Part shown: piece by piece, positions 39,256 to 47,776 of the stretch | How positions within the stretch are numbered: position 1 is the first letter of the stretch | How the letters are laid out: each line of letters opens with the position of its first letter | Origin: Deltaproteobacteria bacterium | GTDB lineage: Bacteria > Desulfobacterota > Desulfobulbia > Desulfobulbales > Desulfurivibrionaceae | Direction of reading: 5' to 3' | Assembly (NCBI GenBank): GCA_021802775.1 | Contig: JAJZRJ010000016.1 | Location: 1 to 55,847, forward strand | DNA: 55,847 bases | Made by a program: the position numbers and the translations under genes | The notes under the pieces: generated by a model | What the model was told of the DNA's origin: nothing | The model's database searches: none | What the model saw: the letters and a program-made list of their open reading frames with translations, nothing else

Positions 39256-41247
39256 ATGGCTATCACCAGAAACGGATGCGAGGGCTGCGCGGAGATCACC
39301 TGTGCGTCCAGCAAGCAGGTTCTCGCCCAGGACATCGCCAAAAACGTCAGAACCGCATATGACCGCATGCAATCGCGCGGCATGTCCGCCTGCCTCTTCG
39401 GCTCGGGCGGCACCTGCTGCCGGAACTGCAACATGGGCCCGTGCCAGATCATCGACGGCGTCGATGAGATGCTCGGCATCTGCGGTGCCAATGCCGATAC
39501 CGTGGCGGCCCGCAACTTCGCCCGGGTGGTGGCTGCCGGTTCCGCGGCGCACACCGACCATGCCCGCGAGATGGTGCGCGGTTTCATCGACACCGCCAAG
39601 GGCGAAGGGCCCCATTGCATCAAGGACGTCGAGAAACTTAAATCCCTGGCCGCGGTGTTCGATATCACCACCGAAGGCCGCGAGGTGAACGAGATTGCCC
39701 TGGAACTGGGCGAAAAGGCCCTGGCCGAGTTCGGCAAGCAGGACAGCACCCCGCTCTCCATGCTGAAGCGCGCGGTGCCGAAACGCCAGGCCCTCTGGAA
39801 CAAGCTCGGCATCGCCCCCCGCGGTATCGACCGCGAGGTGGTGGAGATGATGCACCGCACCCACATGGGTGTGGACCAGGAGTATGAGAACATCATGCTC
39901 CAGGCCTCCCGCTGCGCGCTTTCCGACGGCTGGGGCGCCTCGATGCTCTCCACCGAATTGACCGACATCATGTTCGGCACCCCGGTACCGCGCCGGGCCA
40001 TCGTCGATCTCGGCGTCTTGAGGGCCGATCAGGTCAACATCACGGTCCACGGTCATGAGCCGCTGCTGGCCGAGGCGCTCTGCATCGCCGCCCAGGAACC
40101 GGACATGATCGAATTGGCCAGGAAGCAGGGCGCCAAGGGCATCAACCTGGCCGGCGTCTGCTGTACCGGCAACGAGATTCTCATGCGCCGCGGTATTCCG
40201 GTGGCAGCCGGCTTTATCCAGCAGGAAATCGCCCTGGCGACCGGCGCGGTGGAGGCGATGGTGGTCGATGTCCAGTGCATCATGCCGTCGGTCACCGAGG
40301 TGGCCAAGAACTTCCACACCGACATCATCACCACCAACTACCGGGCCAAGATGGAAGGAGCCATCCACCTCCAGTTCGAGGAGCATGCCGCGCTGGAGTC
40401 GGCGAAAAGCATCCTTACCCACGCCATCAAGAACTTCAAGAAGCGCCGCGATTTCTTCATCCCGCAGGAGACCAAGCTCGACGTGGTGGTGGGCTTCTCC
40501 CACGAGACCATCAACTATATGCTCGGCGGCCGCTTCCGCGCCAGCTATCGGCCCTTGAACGACAACATCATCAACGGCCGCATCCGCGGCGTGGGTGCCA
40601 TTGTCGGTTGCGACAATTTCAAGCTGACCGATGATGCCCACGAGATCATCGCCCGCGAGCTGATCAAGAACAACGTGCTGGTGCTGGCCACCGGCTGCGC
40701 CGCCACCTCGCTCGGCCGGGCCGGCCTGCTCACCCCGGAGGCGGCCAGGTACTGCGGCGACACCCTGGCGGAGATCTGCGAGACCGTCGGCATGCCGCCG
40801 GTGCTGCACATGGGCTCCTGCGTCGACAACAGCCGCATCCTCATCGCCGCCACCGAGATGGTGCGCCAGGGCGGATTGGGTGACGACATCAGTGACCTGC
40901 CGGCCATCGGCACCGCGCCCTTGTGGATGAGCGAGAAGGCGGTGGCCATCGGCCAGTATTTCGTGGCCAGCGGCGCCCAGGTCGTCTTCCAGAGCCTGCC
41001 GACCACCGGGGCCAAGAAGTTCAACAAGTACCTCCAGGAAGGGCTGATGGGCCAGGTGGGGGCCCACTGGAACGTGGCCTCCGAGCCGTTGGAAATCGCG
41101 CGGCTGATGATCGAGAAGATCGAGGCCAAGCGCGATGCCCTCGGCATCAATAAGAAGAAGGAGCGCGTGCTCTTCGACATGGCGATGCGCCGCGATCTCA
41201 CCGCCGGCGTTCCCGGGGTCGGCTGCCATGGCCCCAGTGGCGCGTAA
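39256..41247 (+). CDS. cooS: Ni-containing carbon monoxide dehydrogenase catalytic subunit
   Basis: 663-residue homodimeric Ni-Fe-S enzyme that reduces CO2 to CO for acetyl-CoA synthase or oxidises CO. The N-terminal cysteines for the D and B clusters are in ACLFGSGGTCCRNCNMGPCQ; the C-cluster region includes VNITVHGHEPLLAEAL (histidine), GVCCTGNEILMRRGIP, VVDVQCIMP, and NNVLVLATGCAATSLG with MGSCVDNSRI. It directly precedes metF-acsD and acsB, so it is likely the CODH partner of this ACS (an AcsA in function). CooC for its maturation is at 21666-22421. Confidence 0.96.
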   Translation: MAITRNGCEGCAEITCASSKQVLAQDIAKNVRTAYDRMQSRGMSACLFGSGGTCCRNCNMGPCQIIDGVDEMLGICGANADTVAARNFARVVAAGSAAHTDHAREMVRGFIDTAKGEGPHCIKDVEKLKSLAAVFDITTEGREVNEIALELGEKALAEFGKQDSTPLSMLKRAVPKRQALWNKLGIAPRGIDREVVEMMHRTHMGVDQEYENIMLQASRCALSDGWGASMLSTELTDIMFGTPVPRRAIVDLGVLRADQVNITVHGHEPLLAEALCIAAQEPDMIELARKQGAKGINLAGVCCTGNEILMRRGIPVAAGFIQQEIALATGAVEAMVVDVQCIMPSVTEVAKNFHTDIITTNYRAKMEGAIHLQFEEHAALESAKSILTHAIKNFKKRRDFFIPQETKLDVVVGFSHETINYMLGGRFRASYRPLNDNIINGRIRGVGAIVGCDNFKLTDDAHEIIARELIKNNVLVLATGCAATSLGRAGLLTPEAARYCGDTLAEICETVGMPPVLHMGSCVDNSRILIAATEMVRQGGLGDDISDLPAIGTAPLWMSEKAVAIGQYFVASGAQVVFQSLPTTGAKKFNKYLQEGLMGQVGAHWNVASEPLEIARLMIEKIEAKRDALGINKKKERVLFDMAMRRDLTAGVPGVGCHGPSGA

Positions 41248-41292
41248 TCGTTTTTTGTGAACCGCTACTCTCTGTGAAGGAAGATTGGAGAT

Positions 41293-43917
41293 ATGGAAAC
41301 AGCGATGAAATCAGGCAGCCGGCTCGAACAGGTGCTCCGCTCCGGCGCCTTCGCGGTAACCGGCGAACTGGGGCCGCCCAAGAGCGGCAACCCGGAGGTG
41401 GTGCGGGAAAAGGCCCGGCTGCTGAAAGGCCATGTCGATGCGGTCAATATCACCGACTGCCAGACCGCCATTGTCCGCATGTCCAGCATCGGCGCCGGCC
41501 TTTTGACCCTTTCCGAGGGCGTGGAGCCGGTCATTCAGATGACCTGCCGCGACCGCAACCGCATCGGCATGCAGAGCGACCTGCTGGGCGCCACGGCCAT
41601 GGGGCTCAAGAACCTGCTCTGCCTTACCGGCGACCATCAGAAATTCGGCAATCATGCCGGCGCCAAGGGCGTCTTCGACATGGACGCCATCCAGCTGCTC
41701 GGCATGGTCCGCGACATGCGGGACAACCGCAAATTCCAGTGCGGCGAGGCGATCAAGAGCCATGAGCCCCGCCTCTTCCTGGGCTGCGCGGCCAACCCCT
41801 TTGCCGGCCCCAACGAGCGGTACCGCGCCGCCCGGCTGGCCAAGAAGGTGACCAACGGCGCGGATTTCGTCCAGACCCAGATCATTTACAACGTGGAGCG
41901 TTTCGCCAGGTTCATGGCGGCGGTGCGCGAACTGGGGCTGCACGAGAAGGCTTACATCCTGGCCGGCGTTACTCCGCCGCGCTCGCTGGGCATGGCCCGC
42001 TATATGAAGAGCTCGGTGCCGGGCCTCGACGTGACCGACGAGGTGATCAAGCGGATGCAGGGTGCCAAGGACAAGGAAGAAGAGGGCATCAACATCTGCG
42101 TGGATATCATCAATCAGGTCCGCGAGATCGCAGGGGTGGCCGGCGTCCATGTCATGGCCATCGAGTGGGAAAGTGCAACCGCGGAGATCGTCAAGCGGGC
42201 CAAACTCGGCGACCGTCCGCAGTTCGCGGATCAGCCCGGCGCGATCCGCATTGCCGCTGCCGGCCCGATCGTGGTGGCCGAAGCGGGTACAGAGACGGAA
42301 AACAGAGAAAAGGTTCTCGCCGCAGCGTTTGCCGAGGCGGAAAAGATTGTTACCGCCGCGAAGGTGAAGGCTGGGGAAATGCTGGTCAAGGCCGAGGGCG
42401 GCGATGCCGCCGCGGTGAAGGCCCTGGCGGCTGAGGCGACAAGTGCAATAGAAGCAGGAGAAGACGAGATGAATGAAAAAGAACGTCAACTGGCTCTGGA
42501 GTCGGTCCGCGCGGGCCTTGCTGCGCTGCAAAAGGCCTTTGGCCTGTCCGACGAGCAGTTCGCTGCCCTGTCGCAGTTTGCCGGGGCAGAGGCAATCCTG
42601 AAGCGCGAGCCGGCTTCTGCCGTCGCTCCTGCGGTCGCTCCGACTGCGGCCCCGGCGGCGAAACCTGCTGCTCCGGCCGCTCCGGCAGCGTCTGCGGCGG
42701 ATGAAGCCAAGAAGGCGGCGGCCAAGGCCGCGGAAGAGGCCAAGAAGGCCGCCGAGGCCAAGGCGGCCGAGGAAGCGAAGAAGGCGGCGGCGGCCAAGGC
42801 CGCAGTCGAAGCCAAGGCAGCGGAAGAGGCGAAGAAGGCGGCGGCGGCCAAGAAGCCTGCTGCCCCGGCGCCGGCCGCTGCTCCGGCCGCGCCCAAGGCG
42901 GCAGCCGCCGCGCCGGCCGGCATCGCGGCGGCGGAACTGGCCGTCGAGAAGACCCCGCTCGCCACCCGCGCCAGCAAGGTGCCGGCGGCTTCCTATACGC
43001 AAGCATACAGCGGCGCCATCCGCGAGGTATCCTTAGGCAACGGCAGCAAGATCGTGCCGGTCGGTGGCGCCGCCACCCTGCCGTTCCAGCTCTTCGAAGG
43101 CGCCATGCCGCGCAAGCCGCTGATTGCCATGGACGTGCTCGATGTCAAACCCGAGGAGTGGCCGGCAACGCTGGCCCGCCACTTCGAGGGCGTGCTCGAC
43201 AACCCGGTGGCCTGGGCCCAGAAGTGCATCAACGACTACCAGGCCGAGGCGATCTGCATCTCGCTGGTCAGTACCGACCCCAACGGCATGAACCGTCCGG
43301 CTGCCGAGGCCGCCAGGATCGCCGCCGAGGTGGTCAAGGCCATCGAGGTGCCGATCATCGTCTGGGGCTGCGGCAACGGCGAGAAGGATACCGAGACTCT
43401 GCGCGAGCTGACCGCCATCATCGGCGACAAGAAAATCTGCCTCGCCCCGCTCGAGGACAAGAACTACCGGTCGCTCGGCGCAACCGCCATGGCCTTCCAG
43501 CATGCCATGGTGGCCTCGTCGCCCATCGACGTGAACCTCGCCAAGCAGCTCAACATCCTGCTCGAAAACCTCGGCGTGCCGCTCAACTCGGTGCTGGTCG
43601 ATCCCTCCATCGGTGCGCTCGGCTACGGCATCGAGTACAGCTACTCGGTCATGGAGCGTATTCGCCTGGCCGCGCTCACCCAGAAGGACGAGAAGCTCCA
43701 GGTGCCGTTCATCTGCAACCTGGGCCGCGAGGTGTGGAAGGCCAAGGAGTGCCGCCTGCCTTCCGACGAGATGATCGGCGACCAGGAGACCCGCGGCATC
43801 CTGATGGAGGCCATCACCGCCAGCTGCATGCTGATGGCCGGCGGCGAGGTGCTGATCATGCGCCACCCAAAGGCAATCGCCATGACCAAGTCGTTGGTCA
43901 ACGGCCTGTTGGGATAA
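41293..43917 (+). CDS. metF-acsD: Fusion of methylene-THF reductase (MetF) and corrinoid Fe-S protein small subunit (AcsD/CdhD)
   Basis: A single open frame of 874 codons. Residues about 1-300 are MetF: FAVTGELGPPKSGNPEVVRE, VNITDCQTAIVRM, NLLCLTGDHQ, LFLGCAANPFAG and FVQTQIIYNVERF. Residues about 300-580 are an alanine/lysine/glutamate-rich then proline-alanine tether, partly TolA-like. From about 580 comes AcsD/CdhD: AYSGAIREVSLGN, PLIAMDVLDVKPEEWP, IIVWGCGNGEKDTETL and DPSIGALGYGIEYSYSVMER. No stop separates the two, but GGAG (42457-42460) stands eight bases before an in-frame ATG at 42469 (codon 393), so a separate AcsD could also be made. Joins methyl-THF formation to the methyl acceptor. 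Confidence 0.9.
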   Translation: METAMKSGSRLEQVLRSGAFAVTGELGPPKSGNPEVVREKARLLKGHVDAVNITDCQTAIVRMSSIGAGLLTLSEGVEPVIQMTCRDRNRIGMQSDLLGATAMGLKNLLCLTGDHQKFGNHAGAKGVFDMDAIQLLGMVRDMRDNRKFQCGEAIKSHEPRLFLGCAANPFAGPNERYRAARLAKKVTNGADFVQTQIIYNVERFARFMAAVRELGLHEKAYILAGVTPPRSLGMARYMKSSVPGLDVTDEVIKRMQGAKDKEEEGINICVDIINQVREIAGVAGVHVMAIEWESATAEIVKRAKLGDRPQFADQPGAIRIAAAGPIVVAEAGTETENREKVLAAAFAEAEKIVTAAKVKAGEMLVKAEGGDAAAVKALAAEATSAIEAGEDEMNEKERQLALESVRAGLAALQKAFGLSDEQFAALSQFAGAEAILKREPASAVAPAVAPTAAPAAKPAAPAAPAASAADEAKKAAAKAAEEAKKAAEAKAAEEAKKAAAAKAAVEAKAAEEAKKAAAAKKPAAPAPAAAPAAPKAAAAAPAGIAAAELAVEKTPLATRASKVPAASYTQAYSGAIREVSLGNGSKIVPVGGAATLPFQLFEGAMPRKPLIAMDVLDVKPEEWPATLARHFEGVLDNPVAWAQKCINDYQAEAICISLVSTDPNGMNRPAAEAARIAAEVVKAIEVPIIVWGCGNGEKDTETLRELTAIIGDKKICLAPLEDKNYRSLGATAMAFQHAMVASSPIDVNLAKQLNILLENLGVPLNSVLVDPSIGALGYGIEYSYSVMERIRLAALTQKDEKLQVPFICNLGREVWKAKECRLPSDEMIGDQETRGILMEAITASCMLMAGGEVLIMRHPKAIAMTKSLVNGLLG

Positions 43918-43962
43918 GTTGGACCAGAACCCCTCGTTTAACGAGTAGAGAGGAGAAGTAAA

Positions 43963-46167
43963 ATGTCAAAAATCATCTGTTCCGCCGCCATTCGAGGCGC
44001 CCACAAGATCGTTGACATGGCCGAGGCGAAGTTCGAAGAGGCTGTCAAGAAATATGGGGCCGGACAGGAAGTGGCCTACCCCAACACCGCCTACTTCCTG
44101 CCCATCATCTATTCCATGCTCGGCGCCAAGGTGCAGACCCTGGGCGACATGAAGGATATCTTCGCCGAGTGCCGCAAGCTGCTGCCCGACTACGTCAGCG
44201 ACAACGTCTGGCTGCCGTACCTGGCCCCGGCGCTTGATGCGGGCATGGCCACCTTCTTCGCCGAGGAGATGTACGAGGCGATCCGCTACCTCGATACCCC
44301 GGAGTTCTACACCAAGACCGAGGATCCGCTGGAGAACAACATCTGGCTCGGCGCGGCCGACGACGTTATCTTCCGCAAACGCGGGGTCGAGTTCGTTGAC
44401 GGCACCGCCCCCGGCTTTGCCGCCATCATGGGCGCGCCGCCGACCAAGGAGCTGGCCAGCAAGATCGCCCTCGAACTCCAGGAGAAGAACCTCTACATCT
44501 TCATGCACGATCAGACCGGCGGCGTGCATATGGCCGACCAGTTGCGGCAGTCCGGCGTGCAGATCGGCTGGGGCACCCGGCTGGTGCCCTTTGCCCCCAA
44601 CTACACCTCGGCGGTCTTTGCCATCGGCTTTGCCTGCCGCGTGGCCATGGCCTTCGGCGGCATCAAGCCCGGCGATTACCGCGGCAACCTGATCTACAAC
44701 AAGGACCGCACCTTCGCCTTTGTCATGGCCTTTGGCGAGGTCTCCGACGAATGGTACGCCAATGCGGCCGGCGCCATCAACTGGGGCTTCCCGACCATCT
44801 CCGACTACGACATCCCGCAGGTGCTGCCCACCGGCATCTGCACCTACGAACACGTGGTCAGCAACGTGCCCCACGAGGAGATCGTGCAGAAGGCCATCGA
44901 GGTGCGCGGCCTCAAGGTCAGCGTCACCAAGATCGACATCCCGATGTCCTTCGGCCCCGCCTTCGAGGGCGAACGCATCCGCAAGGACGACCTCTTCATG
45001 GAGTGCGGCGGCGGCCGGACCTTGGGGGTGGAGGTGCTCGTTTCCAAGGACATGAGCGAGGTGGAGGACGGCAAGATCACCGTCGAGGGTCCGGACATCA
45101 AGGACATCCAGGCGGGCCAGAACCTGCCGCTCGGCATCCTGGTCGAGGTGGCGGGCCGCGAGATGCAGTCCGACTTCGAGCCGATCCTGGAGCGCCAGTT
45201 CCATCATCTGATCAACTACATCCAGGGCATCATGCACATGGGCCAGCGGAACATCATGTGGATCCGCATCGGCAAGGCCGCGGTGGAGAAAGGCTTCTCC
45301 TTCACCCACCTCGGCAAGGTGCTCCACGGCAAGCTCCATCAGGAGTTCGGCGCCATCATCGACAAGATCCAGGTCAAGATCTACACCGACAAGGCCAAGG
45401 TCGAGGAGGTCATGGAGCTGGCGAAAAAGGTCTACGCCGAGCGCGACGAGCGGTTGGGCACCATGACCGACGAGACCGAGGAGATCTTCTACTCCTGCAC
45501 CCTGTGCCAGTCCTTTGCCCCGAGCCATGTCTGCGTCATCACCCCGGAGCGCATCGGCATGTGCGGCGCCTACAACTGGCTGGACGGCAAGGCCTCCTAC
45601 CAGATCAACCCCACCGGCCCCAACCAGCCGATCCAGAAGGGCGAGTGCCTCGATGCGAGTCTCGGCATCTTCCAGGGCATTAACGAGTTCGTGGGCCAGG
45701 CCTCCCGCGGCGCGGTGACCGAGCTGGCCTGCTACTCGCTGATGAACAGCCCGATGACCGCCTGCGGCTGCTTCGAGGCCATCGCCGCCATGCTGCCCCA
45801 GTGTAACGGCATCATGGTGGTCAACCGCGACTTCATGGGCATGACGCCAAGCGGCATGAAGTTCACCACCCTCGCCGGCATGGCCGGCGGCGGCGCCCAG
45901 ACCCCCGGTTTCATGGGCGTTTCCAAGCACTTCATGACCAGCCCCAAGCTCTTCCTGGCCGAGGGCGGCTTGAAACGCATCGTCTGGCTGCCCAAGATGA
46001 TGAAGGAAGAGATCAAGGACAAGCTGATCGAGCGCTGCAAGGAGATCGGCATGCCGGAACTCTACGACATGATCGCCACCGAGGAGAACGGCACCACCGA
46101 GGAGGAGATCCTGGCCTTCTTGAAGAAGGTCGGCCATCCGGCCCTGACCATGGAAGCGGTTGTGTAA
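43963..46167 (+). CDS. acsB: Acetyl-CoA synthase (CO-methylating), bacterial type
   Basis: 734-residue enzyme that condenses CO, a methyl group from the corrinoid protein and CoA at the Ni-Ni-[4Fe-4S] A-cluster. The cluster ligands are present with the family spacing: Cys512, 515, 524 and 534 (CTLC...VC...MCGAYNW) and the CGC motif at 601-603 in TACGCFEA. It retains the N-terminal domain that binds CODH, so it is bacterial AcsB rather than the shorter archaeal CdhC. GAGAGGAG precedes the ATG. Cotranscribed with cooS and metF-acsD. Confidence 0.97.
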   Translation: MSKIICSAAIRGAHKIVDMAEAKFEEAVKKYGAGQEVAYPNTAYFLPIIYSMLGAKVQTLGDMKDIFAECRKLLPDYVSDNVWLPYLAPALDAGMATFFAEEMYEAIRYLDTPEFYTKTEDPLENNIWLGAADDVIFRKRGVEFVDGTAPGFAAIMGAPPTKELASKIALELQEKNLYIFMHDQTGGVHMADQLRQSGVQIGWGTRLVPFAPNYTSAVFAIGFACRVAMAFGGIKPGDYRGNLIYNKDRTFAFVMAFGEVSDEWYANAAGAINWGFPTISDYDIPQVLPTGICTYEHVVSNVPHEEIVQKAIEVRGLKVSVTKIDIPMSFGPAFEGERIRKDDLFMECGGGRTLGVEVLVSKDMSEVEDGKITVEGPDIKDIQAGQNLPLGILVEVAGREMQSDFEPILERQFHHLINYIQGIMHMGQRNIMWIRIGKAAVEKGFSFTHLGKVLHGKLHQEFGAIIDKIQVKIYTDKAKVEEVMELAKKVYAERDERLGTMTDETEEIFYSCTLCQSFAPSHVCVITPERIGMCGAYNWLDGKASYQINPTGPNQPIQKGECLDASLGIFQGINEFVGQASRGAVTELACYSLMNSPMTACGCFEAIAAMLPQCNGIMVVNRDFMGMTPSGMKFTTLAGMAGGGAQTPGFMGVSKHFMTSPKLFLAEGGLKRIVWLPKMMKEEIKDKLIERCKEIGMPELYDMIATEENGTTEEEILAFLKKVGHPALTMEAVV

Positions 46168-46280
46168 ATAAAAAAACAGGACCGGGGACCGGCGCGGAGA
46201 ACGATGCAACGAATCGTGCTTATAGTATTTTTCGCCCCGGCCGCCCGGAACTCAGCACTTTATAGCGGAGGAACGCACAA

Positions 46281-47636
46281 ATGGCCCTGACAGGTATACA
46301 AATCCTCAAGATGCTCCCCAAGAAGAACTGCGGGGAGTGCGGTATCCCGACATGTCTCGCCTTTGCCATGAAGGTGGCAGCCGGCCAGACCGAGATCGGC
46401 GAATGCCCCTATGTGAGCGATGAGGTGAAGGAACAGATCGGTGAGGCCTCGGCCCCGCCGATTCGCACGGTGAAGTTCGGTTCCGCCGAACACCCCTTTA
46501 CCACCGGTGGCGAGACCTGTCTTTTCCGCCATGAAAAGCGCTTCGAGAATCCGACCGGCCTTGCGGTGCTGGTCACCACCGATATGAGCGACGCCGATGT
46601 CGATGGCCGCCTCGCCCGCTTCAACGCGCTGCGCTACGAGCGCGTTGGCGTGATGCTCAAGGCCGACCTGGTGGCGGTGAAGGATACCAAGGGCAACGCC
46701 GCGGCCTATACCGCGCTGGTGCAAAAAGTACTCGGTGGCGCGGCCGATGCGGGCATCATTCTGATGAGCGACAACGCCGACAACCTGGCCGCCGCGGCCA
46801 AGGCCTGCGGCGACCGCAAGCCCCTCGTTTACGGCGCCACCCTTGGCAATGCCGATGCCTTTGCCAAGGTGGCCAAGGACGCCGGCTGCCCGGTGGCGGT
46901 CAAGGGCGGCAATGTGGACGACGCCGTGGCGATCAGCGAAAAGCTGATGGCCGCCGGCCTCAAGGATCTGATTATCGACACCGGCGCCCGCACCGTGCGC
47001 GCCGCCCTCGAAGACAACGTCATTGCCCGCCGGGCCGCGGTCAAGACCAGGTACAAGCCGCTGGGTTTTCCGACCATCGCCTTCCCCTGCGAGATGGCCG
47101 GCGACGCGTTGATGGAGGCGATGATCGCCTCGGTGCTCATCGCGAAATACGCCGGCATCGTGGTGCTCTCCGACCTCCAGGGCGACGTGCTCTTCCCGCT
47201 GCTGCTGGAACGGCTCAATATCTTCACCGACCCGCAGCGCCCCATGGTGGTGCAGCAGGACATCTACCCGATCAACGGCCCGGGCGAGAACTCGCCGGTG
47301 CTCATCACCTGCAACTTCTCGCTCACCTACTTCATCGTCTCCGGCGAGATCGAGGGGAGCAAGGTGCCGAGCTGGCTGCTGATCAAGGATACCGAGGGCC
47401 TTTCCGTACTCACCGCGTGGGCGGCCGGCAAGTTCGGCGCCGACATGATCGCCCAGTTCATGAAGAAGGCGGAGATCGAGTCCAAGGTCAAGCACCGCGA
47501 GCTGATCATCCCCGGCTATCTGGCCTCGATGAAGGGCGAGCTGGAGGAGGAACTGGCGGGCTGGACCATCACCATCGGCCCCCGCGAGGCTGGCCATCTC
47601 CCGGCCTTCCTCAAGGAGTGGAAGCCGGCCGCCTGA
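46281..47636 (+). CDS. acsC: Corrinoid iron-sulfur protein large subunit (AcsC/CdhE)
   Basis: 451 residues. The N-terminal [4Fe-4S] motif is KKNCGECGIPTCLAFAMKVA with a further Cys in IGECPYVSD. The TIM-barrel and C-terminal cobamide-binding domain follow, with LLIKDTEGLSVLTAWAAGKF near residue 370. With AcsD it carries the methyl group from methyl-THF to AcsB. The 113-base gap after acsB holds no clear terminator. The methyltransferase AcsE that loads it is not encoded in this window. Confidence 0.95.
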   Translation: MALTGIQILKMLPKKNCGECGIPTCLAFAMKVAAGQTEIGECPYVSDEVKEQIGEASAPPIRTVKFGSAEHPFTTGGETCLFRHEKRFENPTGLAVLVTTDMSDADVDGRLARFNALRYERVGVMLKADLVAVKDTKGNAAAYTALVQKVLGGAADAGIILMSDNADNLAAAAKACGDRKPLVYGATLGNADAFAKVAKDAGCPVAVKGGNVDDAVAISEKLMAAGLKDLIIDTGARTVRAALEDNVIARRAAVKTRYKPLGFPTIAFPCEMAGDALMEAMIASVLIAKYAGIVVLSDLQGDVLFPLLLERLNIFTDPQRPMVVQQDIYPINGPGENSPVLITCNFSLTYFIVSGEIEGSKVPSWLLIKDTEGLSVLTAWAAGKFGADMIAQFMKKAEIESKVKHRELIIPGYLASMKGELEEELAGWTITIGPREAGHLPAFLKEWKPAA

Positions 47637-47726
47637 TCCGCGCCGCGGTTGGGCTGACACCTGCGAAAACGCCGACAGGGCAGGGTGCCGGAGGGGCGCC
47701 CGTGTTACCCCGTCGTCATTTCCGGC

Positions 47727-47756
47727 CTGTCCCGGCCCCGCTGTTGGCCGGGACAG
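47727..47756 (+). promoter_or_regulatory. Perfect 11-pair hairpin before fdhA
   Basis: CTGTCCCGGCC (47727-47737), an 8-base loop and GGCCGGGACAG (47746-47756) end 20 bases before the fdhA ATG, followed by an A-rich stretch, not by T. It may be the end of the acsC transcript read through into fdhA, or an operator/leader structure of fdhA. Confidence 0.45.
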
Positions 47757-47776
47757 AAAGAAACGGTAGAAAAATC

